In this document: positions 1-5,149 of the stretch, one piece after another
How the letters are laid out: each line of letters opens with the position of its first letter
How positions within the stretch are numbered: the first letter of the stretch is position 1
Assembly (NCBI GenBank): GCA_965364735.1
Contig: CBDTYW010000229.1
Span: 1 to 6,048 of the forward strand
Source of the DNA: CBDTYW01 sp965364735
Lineage (GTDB): Bacteria > Actinomycetota > Nitriliruptoria > Nitriliruptorales > Nitriliruptoraceae
DNA length: 6,048 nt
Direction of reading: 5' to 3'
The notes under the pieces: generated by a model
Database searches by the model: none
Seen by the model: the letters and a program-made list of their open reading frames with translations, nothing else
What the model was told of the DNA's origin: nothing
Made by a program: the position numbers and the translations under genes

Positions 1-762
1 CTCCGCGGCTGCGGCCTTCGCCTTGCGGACGTACGCGGCCTTCGCCTTGGAACGGGCGATGCGCTCGCTCTTCCCGTCGGCGATCAGCTTGTCGTAGGTC
101 TCCTGATCGATGGCGCCAGCCTCGATCTGGACCTCTGGCGCAGCGGCCTTCGGTGCCGCTGCTGCGCCGGTGTCAGCGCCCGCTGCGGGCTCAGCTGCCT
201 TGCGCTCCGCCTCGAGCGCAGCCTGCTCGGCCTTCTCGAGCGCAGCGGCAGCCTTCTCGAGCGCCTTGGCGACCTCGTCGGGCTGGATCGCACCCTCGTC
301 GAGCTCGGGCGGCGCCGGAACGGTGTCCATCCACTCGCGGAGACGCTCCTTCTCGTGGAGCATCCCTTCGATCTTGTACTCGGCGTACTCGAACTCCGGC
401 GACCACCAGAGCGCATCGAAGGGGCAGACCTCGATGCAGATGCCGCAGTACATGCAGAGCGCGAAGTCGATCGCGAAGCGGTCCAGCACGTTGCGGGTGC
501 GGGCGCGGCCGCCTTCCTTGGCCGGTGGCGTCGTCTCCTTGTGGGAGTCGATGTAGATGCACCAGTCCGGGCACTCACGCGCGCAGAGCATGCAGACGGT
601 GCAGTTCTCGTCCATCAGCGCGATGACGCCACGGGTACGCGGCGGCAGCACCGGGCGCACGTGGGGGTACTGCTGGGTCGCGGCCGGCTTCAGCATGTGG
701 CGCAGCGTGATGCCGAGACCCTTGAGGAGGCCCTGGCCGAGCTGCGGTGCGGTCTTCGCCAT
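1..762 (-). CDS. nuoI: NADH-quinone oxidoreductase subunit I (NuoI), C-terminus cut by window edge
   Basis: This is the 8-iron ferredoxin-like subunit of complex I, which passes electrons along the peripheral arm toward cluster N2 in NuoB. The reading frame is open from an ATG at 762 to base 1, giving 254 codons without a stop, so the 3' end lies outside the window. Two full CxxCxxCxxxCP motifs are visible, Cys54/57/60/64 and Cys103/106/109/113, each able to ligate a 4Fe-4S cluster with one ligand exchanged between motifs. They are followed by the family-typical PEFEYAEYKIEGMLHEKE stretch (122-139). The spacing between motifs is about 10 residues longer than in E. coli NuoI, with an extra Cys68 in PDWCI. 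The usual family length is about 160-180 residues; here residues from about 160 onward form an Ala/Glu/Lys-rich tail ending in a basic segment (218-254). The start ATG shares one base with the nuoH stop (TGATG), with a GGAAAGG-like ribosome site about 10 bases upstream. Identity is firm; the tail's role is unknown. Confidence 0.95.
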   Translation of the reverse strand, partial: MAKTAPQLGQGLLKGLGITLRHMLKPAATQQYPHVRPVLPPRTRGVIALMDENCTVCMLCARECPDWCIYIDSHKETTPPAKEGGRARTRNVLDRFAIDFALCMYCGICIEVCPFDALWWSPEFEYAEYKIEGMLHEKERLREWMDTVPAPPELDEGAIQPDEVAKALEKAAAALEKAEQAALEAERKAAEPAAGADTGAAAAPKAAAPEVQIEAGAIDQETYDKLIADGKSERIARSKAKAAYVRKAKAAAAE

Positions 763-1853
763 CAGAACATGACCTTTCCGACAGCGACGATCGCGAGGTT
801 GACGAGCGCGAGCGGGACGAGCACGAGCCAGCCCATCCGCTGCAGCTGGTCCTCGCGGAGCCGTGGCCATGCCACTCGGGTCCAGACCATCACGAAGGTC
901 AGGAGGAAGATCTTGCCGAGCGTGACGCCGATGCCGATGACCGTGCCGAGGAAGCCACAGTCGAAGAGGCCGACGGTGTCACAGCCCGGCAGCGGAACGC
1001 CCGGGAAGATCTGCCAGCCGCCCAGGTAGAGCACGGACATGATCGCGGACATGGACACCATGCCGCCGTACTCCGTGAGGAGGTACATGGCGAACTTGAT
1101 GCCGGAGTACTCGGTCATGAACCCGAAGACGAGCTCCGAGTCCGCGATCGGCATGTCGAACGGCGGACGGTTGAGCTCCGCCAGCGCTGCGATGAAGAAG
1201 ATCACGAAGCCGAGCGGCTGGAGGAAGACGAACCAGAGGTTGATCCCGCTCTCGCCACCGCCGAGGAAGAACGTCGACTGCGCGTTCACGATCTCGACGA
1301 GCGACATCGAGTTGGCCTGCAGCGCGACGGCAGCAGCCGCAAGGATCATCGGCAGCTCGTAGGCGATCAGCTGGGCTGCCGCGCGGAGACCACCGATCAG
1401 CGAGAACTTGTTCGCCGAGGCCCAGCCACCCATCAGGATGCCGAGCGCCGAGATCGAGCCGATCGCGAGGAAGTAGAAGAGGCCGAGGTCGAGGTCCTCC
1501 GCCCAGACGCCTGGGCCGAGCGGCAGGACGAAGAAGGCCAGGATCGCCGGAACCATCGCGACGCCGGGGGCCATCGCGAAGACCCACTTGTCGGCGGCGG
1601 TCGGGATCAAGTCCTCCTTCTGGATGAACTTGATGCCGTCGGCGACGAGCTGGAGGGTGCCGTGCGGGCCAGCCTCCATGGGGCCCAGGCGCGCCTGCTG
1701 GTGCGCCATGACCTTGTGCTCCATGTATCCCACGACGAGCGGGACCACGAAGAAGATCGCGATGATGACGAGGACCTTCAGACCTGCGGACAGCAGGAAC
1801 TGGTTCTCGATGTCGAAGATCGAGGACTGGACGGTCACCAAGGACGTGGACAT
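762..1853 (-). CDS. nuoH: NADH-quinone oxidoreductase subunit H (NuoH)
   Basis: This is the membrane subunit at the heel of complex I. It forms much of the quinone tunnel and couples quinone reduction to proton pumping. The protein has 363 residues, within the family range, with about eight hydrophobic segments, the first at roughly 24-44 and the last at roughly 341-360. Recognisable blocks are QQARLGPMEAGPHG near 52-65, LVADGIKFIQKEDLIPTA (69-86), KFSLIGGLRAAAQLIAYELP (149-168), AELNRPPFDMP (225-235) and SELVFGFMTEYSGIKFAMYL (239-258). A longer in-frame ORF could begin at 1937, but that would lie inside nuoD. The ATG at 1853 is preferred because GGGGAG lies five bases before it and the residues match NuoH N-termini. 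The ribosome site overlaps the nuoD TAG, which suggests translational coupling. The loop after PFDMP reads IADSEL where many canonical NuoH proteins, as I recall them, have EAESEL or similar. That wording is like the actinobacterial short-cluster NuoH. Confidence 0.97.
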   Translation of the reverse strand: MSTSLVTVQSSIFDIENQFLLSAGLKVLVIIAIFFVVPLVVGYMEHKVMAHQQARLGPMEAGPHGTLQLVADGIKFIQKEDLIPTAADKWVFAMAPGVAMVPAILAFFVLPLGPGVWAEDLDLGLFYFLAIGSISALGILMGGWASANKFSLIGGLRAAAQLIAYELPMILAAAAVALQANSMSLVEIVNAQSTFFLGGGESGINLWFVFLQPLGFVIFFIAALAELNRPPFDMPIADSELVFGFMTEYSGIKFAMYLLTEYGGMVSMSAIMSVLYLGGWQIFPGVPLPGCDTVGLFDCGFLGTVIGIGVTLGKIFLLTFVMVWTRVAWPRLREDQLQRMGWLVLVPLALVNLAIVAVGKVMF

Positions 1854-1858
1854 CTTCG

Positions 1859-1864
1859 CTCCCC
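1859..1864 (-). promoter_or_regulatory. nuoH ribosome binding site
   Basis: The minus strand reads GGGGAG, with five bases (CGAAG) before the ATG at 1853. The first G is the last base of the nuoD TAG stop codon, so ribosomes finishing nuoD end on the nuoH site. This decides the nuoH start in favour of 1853 over the longer reading from 1937. Confidence 0.75.
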
Positions 1865-3045
1865 TACCGGTCGACGTCGCCGACGACGAAGAACACGCTG
1901 CCCAGGATCGCCACGGCGTCGGGCACGAGGGCACCACGCAGCAGGTAGGGCAGGACCGCGACGTTCGAGAACGACGGGGTGCGCATCTTCAGACGCCAGG
2001 GGTTCTTCTTGCCGTCAGACTCCAGCCAGTACCCGAGCTGGCCCAGCGGGTTCTCGGTCCGGAGGTAGGTGGTGCCCGCAGGAGCCTTCACCATCTTCGG
2101 AAGCTTGGAGTTGACCGGGCCAGCCGGGATGTGGTCGTGGCACTGGTCGATGATGTCGAGGCTGGCCTCGATGCGGTGCAGCAGGACGTAGAAGCGGTCC
2201 CACGCATCGCCGTTCTCGCCCACCGGGACGGTCACGTCGATCTCGCCGTACTTCAGGTACGGCTCGGTGACGCGCGAGTCCTCGGCGATGCCGGTCGCGT
2301 GCAGCGTCGGGCCGGTGACGCCGTAGGCCAGCGCGACGTCCTGCGGGAGCGCGCCGATGCCCTTGGTGCGCGCCAGGAAGATCTCGTTGCCGAGCAGCAA
2401 GCCCTTGTAGTCCTCGAGGCGCTTGCGCACGATCGTCGAGAGCTCGGCGCTGCGGGCGAGGAAGCCCTTGGGCAGGTCGATCTTGACGCCGCCCGGCTGG
2501 TTGTAGGTGAAGTGCAGACGTCCGCCGGTCGCCGCCTCCAGCAGGTACTGGATGTCCTCGCGCTCGCGGAACGCGTAGAACATCGGCGTGATGGCGCCGA
2601 GCTCGAGGGCGAAGGAGCCCGTGAACATGAGGTGGTTCAGGATGCGGCCCCACTCGGCCATGATCATCCGGATCCACTGGGCCCGCTCGGGGACCTCCAT
2701 CTCCATCAGCTGCTCGACCGTCAGCACGACGCCGAGCTCGTTGTTGAAGCCGGAGAGCCAGTCATGGCGGTTCGTGAGGGCCGCGATCTGGCGGTAGTCG
2801 CGGTACTCGGCGAGCTTCTCGAAGCCACGGTGCATGTAGCCGATGACCGGGAACGCATCCTTGACGCGCTCGCCGTCCATCTCCATGACGACGCGGAGCA
2901 CGCCGTGGGTGGCGGGGTGCGCCGGACCGATCGAGAGGGTCATGTCCGCGGTGTCGAAGTCGCCGTCGCCGACGAGCTCGACGATGACGTCCTCACCCGG
3001 AGCATTGCTCGGGATGATCGTGGTGCGGGAGCTGAGGTCGGTCAT
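1864..3045 (-). CDS. nuoD: NADH-quinone oxidoreductase subunit D (NuoD, 49 kDa type)
   Basis: This peripheral-arm subunit is related to the large subunit of NiFe hydrogenases. With NuoB it builds the quinone headgroup site beside cluster N2. It has 393 residues, a normal length for a stand-alone NuoD. Family blocks are SIGPAHPATHGVLR (38-51), IGYMHRGFEK (68-77), RILNHLMFTGSFALELGAIT (134-153) followed by FYAFREREDIQ (156-166), ENPLGQLGYWLESDG (331-345), PWRLKMRTPSF (349-359) and the invariant-style end VAILGSVFFVVGDVDR (378-393). The His of the quinone site is present as His47 in THG. The position of the conserved Tyr (Tyr87 in Thermus Nqo4) reads Trp96 within NRHDWLSGF. The usual LR[GA]SG block reads LHATG (248-252). 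The ATG shares one base with the nuoC stop, and a strong GAGGAGGAG ribosome site ends five bases upstream. NuoC and NuoD are separate proteins, not fused as in E. coli. Confidence 0.97.
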   Translation of the reverse strand: MTDLSSRTTIIPSNAPGEDVIVELVGDGDFDTADMTLSIGPAHPATHGVLRVVMEMDGERVKDAFPVIGYMHRGFEKLAEYRDYRQIAALTNRHDWLSGFNNELGVVLTVEQLMEMEVPERAQWIRMIMAEWGRILNHLMFTGSFALELGAITPMFYAFREREDIQYLLEAATGGRLHFTYNQPGGVKIDLPKGFLARSAELSTIVRKRLEDYKGLLLGNEIFLARTKGIGALPQDVALAYGVTGPTLHATGIAEDSRVTEPYLKYGEIDVTVPVGENGDAWDRFYVLLHRIEASLDIIDQCHDHIPAGPVNSKLPKMVKAPAGTTYLRTENPLGQLGYWLESDGKKNPWRLKMRTPSFSNVAVLPYLLRGALVPDAVAILGSVFFVVGDVDR

Positions 3046-3905
3046 CAGGACTCCTCCTCGGCCTCTGCGGCGCGCTCGGCGGCCTTGGCCGCACGCTCCT
3101 CGGCTTGACGACGTCGCGCTTCGTCGGCCTTGGCGGCGGCGTCCGTCGGGGCGTCGGCGTTCTCGGCCTCGATCGCGGCCTGGGCCTTCGCAGCCTCTTC
3201 CGCAGCCTTCGCGTCGGCCTCGGCCTTCGCAGCAGCCTCGGCTTCGGCCTTCGCAGCAGCCTCGGCCTCAGCCTTCGCGGCAGCGATGTCCTCGGGGCGC
3301 GGGTTCATCTCGCGGGCCTGCTTGGCCATGACCTCGTCGAGCAGCGACGGGCCGGCAGCGTCACCGGGCAGCACGATCGTCTCGATCGGGTTGCCGTCCT
3401 CGTCGAGCTCGGCCGGGTCCTTGACCCCGGGCCACGGCTTGACCTCACGGCTGACGAGGTGGAAGTCCTTGCGGAGCGGCCAGCCCTCGAAGTTCTCGGC
3501 GCAGAGGATGCGCGGGAACAGGCCGGGGTGGCCGTCGAACTCGACCCCGAACATGTCGAAGGTCTCGCGCTCCATCCAGTTCGCGCCCGGGTAGACCTCG
3601 ACGAGCGTCGGGGCGGTGGGCTTGTCACGTCCGCCGGCGCACAAGGTGCGGAGCAGGATGCGGTGACGCTTCTTCGTCGAGTAGAGGATCGTGACGACGC
3701 TGAAGCCGTCCTCACGCTCGTCGACGCCGAACGAACACTCGAAGAAGTCGCAGGCCAGGAGTGGCTCGTCGCGGCACAGGCGAGCGGCCGACACGTAGCC
3801 CTCGTGGTCGAGGGTGATCGTGTAGGTGTTGTTCGCCGAGACCGTGTCGAGCACATGCTCGTCAAGGCGGTCTCGGAAGAACTCGGTGAGCTCGTCGGGC
3901 GTCAC
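3045..3905 (-). CDS. nuoC: NADH-quinone oxidoreductase subunit C (NuoC, 30 kDa type) with charged C-terminal tail
   Basis: NuoC is a structural subunit of the peripheral arm that packs against NuoD and NuoB. The conserved core covers about residues 1-150. It contains the 30 kDa signature WMERETFDMFGVEFDGHP (110-127) followed by FPRILCAENFEGWPLRKDF (130-148). Residues 149-205 form a polar linker. Residues 207-286 are almost entirely Ala, Glu, Lys, Asp and Arg and should form a long charged helix or coiled coil; three tandem 8-residue units of AAAKAEAE type lie near 208-231. Total length is 286 residues, longer than many stand-alone NuoC proteins. The start is GTG at 3905, the only in-frame ATG, GTG or TTG after the nuoB stop, with AAGGGA nine bases upstream. 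The 72 bases between nuoB and nuoC are the largest gap between nuo genes in the window. The stop overlaps the nuoD start by one base. Confidence 0.95.
   Translation of the reverse strand: MTPDELTEFFRDRLDEHVLDTVSANNTYTITLDHEGYVSAARLCRDEPLLACDFFECSFGVDEREDGFSVVTILYSTKKRHRILLRTLCAGGRDKPTAPTLVEVYPGANWMERETFDMFGVEFDGHPGLFPRILCAENFEGWPLRKDFHLVSREVKPWPGVKDPAELDEDGNPIETIVLPGDAAGPSLLDEVMAKQAREMNPRPEDIAAAKAEAEAAAKAEAEAAAKAEADAKAAEEAAKAQAAIEAENADAPTDAAAKADEARRRQAEERAAKAAERAAEAEEES
3051..3059 (-). promoter_or_regulatory. nuoD ribosome binding site
   Basis: The minus strand reads GAGGAGGAG, ending five bases before the nuoD ATG at 3045 and lying inside the last codons of nuoC (Glu-Glu-Ser-stop). It is the strongest Shine-Dalgarno match in the window and fits high, coupled translation of nuoD. 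Confidence 0.75.
3212..3283 (-). repeat. Three tandem 24-base units inside nuoC
   Basis: Three consecutive imperfect 24-base units lie at 3212-3235, 3236-3259 and 3260-3283. Each differs from its neighbour at only a few positions, and each encodes an 8-residue Ala/Lys/Glu (or Asp) unit in the NuoC tail. The period is a multiple of three, so copy-number change would keep the frame. The flanking sequence up to about 3181 is similar in composition but less regular. Repeat expansion by slippage is the likely origin of part of the tail. Confidence 0.8.
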
Positions 3906-3977
3906 GTCGGGGAATCCCTTGGTTCTCGTCTGGAGCGGCGGGTCGTGCGTACAGCTGGTGGCGTCAAGCGACGTCGG

Positions 3978-4487
3978 TCACTCGATCACGATCGGCTGAC
4001 GGGCACGTGCGGCACCCATCCGATCCTTGACGTTCTCGTTGGCGATGCGGTCCTGCAGGGCGATGATCCCGTCCAGCAGCGCCTCGGGGCGCGGCGGGCA
4101 ACCGGGGACGTAGACGTCGACCGGCAGAATCTGGTCAACGCCCTTCGTGACGGAGTAGCTGTCCCAGTACGGGCCGCCGCAGTTCGCGCAGGACCCGAAG
4201 GAGATGACGTACTTCGGCTCGGGCATCTGCTCGTACAGGCGCTGCACGGCGGGAGCCATCTTGTCGGTGAGCGTTCCGGAGATCACCATCAGGTCCGCCT
4301 GACGCGGACCGTGGGCGAACGGGATGACACCGAGACGGATGAAGTCGTGTCGAGACGTTGATGCGGCGATGAACTCGATCGCGCAGCACGCCAGACCGAA
4401 GTTGAAGCACCACAGCGAGTACTTGCGGCCCCAGTTGAAGACGAACTTCATGGGCTTCGGCAGGTCGACCTGGTCGACTACTCCCAT
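3978..4487 (-). CDS. nuoB: NADH-quinone oxidoreductase subunit B (NuoB)
   Basis: NuoB carries cluster N2, the last 4Fe-4S cluster before quinone. The protein has 169 residues, a normal length. The N2 ligands are visible as the adjacent Cys34-Cys35 (FGLACCAIEF), Cys100 (FGSCANCGGPY) and Cys130 (VPGCPPRPEALLDGI). The block GPRQADLMVISGTLTDKMAP (60-79) is typical of the family. Cys103 is an additional cysteine three residues after the Cys100 ligand, where many canonical NuoB proteins have Ser. The wording NWGRKYSLWCFNFGLACC and RHDFIRLGVIPFA is like the NuoB of actinobacterial short nuo clusters as I recall it. The ATG lies inside the end of nuoA (10-base overlap), with AAGGGAG (4495-4501) seven bases upstream. 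The stop is followed by a 72-base gap that stays open in the same frame up to nuoC. Confidence 0.97.
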   Translation of the reverse strand: MGVVDQVDLPKPMKFVFNWGRKYSLWCFNFGLACCAIEFIAASTSRHDFIRLGVIPFAHGPRQADLMVISGTLTDKMAPAVQRLYEQMPEPKYVISFGSCANCGGPYWDSYSVTKGVDQILPVDVYVPGCPPRPEALLDGIIALQDRIANENVKDRMGAARARQPIVIE

Positions 4488-4858
4488 ACGAGCACTCCCT
4501 TCTTGTAGGCGTAGACCAGACCCTCGAGCAGCGTTCCGATGAAGATGAACATCGTGATGAGGGCGTAGACCTGGCTGACGCCGAACTCCTCCGCGTGCTC
4601 AAGGATGAGCGTCCACGGGAAGAGGAAGATCGCCTCGACGTCGAAGATGACGAAGAGGAACGCGAAGACGTAGTACCGGATGTTCATCTGCGACCAGCCG
4701 GTGCCGACCGCCTCGACGCCGCACTCGTACGTCGAGAGCTTCAGCGGGCTGGGAACGTTCGGACGCATCAAACGGTTGATCTGCATGATCAGGAAGAACA
4801 ACACCGTCGCGGAGACCGCGAGGATGCCGAACGTGCCGTACTGCGAATAGAAGCGCAC
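4478..4858 (-). CDS. nuoA: NADH-quinone oxidoreductase subunit A (NuoA)
   Basis: NuoA is the ND3-type small membrane subunit; its first loop lies near the quinone site at the junction of the two arms. With the chosen start it has 126 residues and three hydrophobic segments, at about 9-27, 62-86 and 95-117. The loop carries the family motif YECGVEAVGTGW (44-55) with the conserved Cys46. The second segment has FDVEAIFLFPW (72-82), also typical. The frame stays open upstream to 5104, but residues before this start look like translated non-coding DNA. The GTG at 4858 is chosen because GGAGG at 4868-4872 lies nine bases upstream and the protein then starts like other NuoA proteins. A CTG three bases earlier, with six-base spacing, is a less usual alternative. 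It is the first gene of the operon in this window. Confidence 0.95.
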   Translation of the reverse strand: MRFYSQYGTFGILAVSATVLFFLIMQINRLMRPNVPSPLKLSTYECGVEAVGTGWSQMNIRYYVFAFLFVIFDVEAIFLFPWTLILEHAEEFGVSQVYALITMFIFIGTLLEGLVYAYKKGVLVWE

Positions 4859-4867
4859 CAGTGGTGT

Positions 4868-4872
4868 CCTCC
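4868..4872 (-). promoter_or_regulatory. nuoA ribosome binding site
   Basis: The minus strand reads GGAGG, nine bases before the GTG at 4858 and six before an in-frame CTG at 4861. It is the only good Shine-Dalgarno match near the beginning of the NuoA-like residues and decides the start. Confidence 0.7.
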
Positions 4873-4939
4873 GTACGGGGATCGTCGAGCAGATGGCAGG
4901 CGGCGCCGTCGACCGTGCGTTGAGCACAGCGCGACGCGT

Positions 4940-4951
4940 GCATGGCCATGC
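4940..4951. repeat. 12-base palindrome in the nuoA leader
   Basis: GCATGGCCATGC is a perfect palindrome about 80 bases upstream of the nuoA start. It could be a small RNA hairpin or a dimer-binding operator. No family is recognised, and chance is possible. Confidence 0.4.
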
Positions 4952-4986
4952 CCACGGCGACGTGCAGTGGGTGGCAAGGCGTCGTG

Positions 4987-5017
4987 AGACTACCGGACCG
5001 TCGCGCGCGCTCCCCAA
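4987..5017 (-). promoter_or_regulatory. Weak promoter candidate for the nuo operon
   Basis: On the minus strand TAGTCT (4992-4987) fits the TAnnnT pattern of a -10 box. TTGGGG (5017-5012) could be a poor -35 box, with a 19-base spacer. A start just downstream would give a leader of about 120 bases before nuoA. The match is weak, and other positions in this GC-rich region are possible. The proposed -35 overlaps the left arm of the inverted repeat at 5012-5097. Confidence 0.25.
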
Positions 5018-5097
5018 CGCCACGACGGCCCGATCGGGCGGTTCGCGGACGCCCGTTGCGGCCCGCTCACGGAACGCCGAGCCGTCGTGCGTTCGGG
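5012..5097. repeat. Long imperfect inverted repeat upstream of nuoA
   Basis: The arm at 5012-5029 and the arm at 5081-5097 are inverted copies with a single extra base in one arm and otherwise near-complete pairing. The inner arms GGCGGTTC (5037-5044) and GAACGCC (5072-5078) continue the symmetry with a bulge. The whole could fold as one extended hairpin on either strand. It lies between the end of the lipoprotein gene and the promoter candidate, so a terminator or a regulatory element are both possible. Confidence 0.5.
5028..5039. repeat. 12-base palindrome GCCCGATCGGGC
   Basis: This is a perfect 12-base palindrome just upstream of the promoter candidate. Its position would suit an operator for a dimeric regulator, but no known consensus is recognised. 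It also overlaps the left side of the long inverted repeat. Confidence 0.4.
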
Positions 5098-5103
5098 CCA
5101 CCA

Positions 5104-5139
5104 CGCAACGTCGTGTCCTCGCCGGGGGGCGACGTTGCG
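5104..5139 (-). terminator. Hairpin downstream of the lipoprotein gene
   Basis: CGCAACGTCG (5104-5113) and CGACGTTGCG (5130-5139) form a perfect 10-base stem with a 16-base loop. It begins 10 bases after the stop codon of the lipoprotein gene on the minus strand. There is no run of T after it, so it is not a canonical intrinsic terminator. Hairpins without T runs are often seen behind genes in GC-rich actinomycetes. A shorter competing stem, TCGCC with GGCGA, exists inside. Confidence 0.5.
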
Positions 5140-5149
5140 ACGGGGTGGA

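Larger units (their letters stand above)
4859..5149. other. Non-coding region upstream of nuoA
   Basis: These 291 bases separate the lipoprotein gene from nuoA, both on the minus strand. No convincing gene is seen here. The open frames that cross it have no recognisable protein and no ribosome site. It should hold the end signal of the upstream gene and the promoter and leader of the nuo operon. The hairpin, inverted repeat, palindromes and promoter candidate inside it are listed separately. Confidence 0.8.

Noticed and set aside
1854..1937. NuoH start at 1937
   Set aside because: It would overlap nuoD by 74 bases and add 28 residues unlike NuoH. The ATG at 1853 has a good ribosome site and a typical N-terminus.
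747..2114. Long plus-strand open frame of 455 codons opposite nuoH and nuoD
   Set aside because: The translation is a His/Asp/Glu/Arg-rich pattern typical of the reverse strand of GC-rich genes, and the minus strand here encodes clear NuoH and NuoD.
1588..3108. Plus-strand open frame of 506 codons opposite nuoD
   Set aside because: It is antisense to an unmistakable NuoD, with no recognisable domain and a composition explained by the codon bias of the opposite strand.
3181..3290. Frameshift or mobile repeat in nuoC
   Set aside because: The low-complexity repeat stays in frame and ends at a normal stop overlapping nuoD, so it is a coding tandem repeat and not damage or an insertion.
3105..4361. 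Plus-strand open frame of 418 codons opposite nuoC and nuoB
   Set aside because: It is another antisense shadow. Its repetitive start mirrors the Ala/Lys/Glu tail of NuoC.
4859..5104. Extended N-terminus for NuoA starting at 5104
   Set aside because: The added 82 residues are Arg/Pro/Ala-rich with no NuoA similarity, and they cross the palindromes and promoter candidate. A good ribosome site supports the GTG at 4858.
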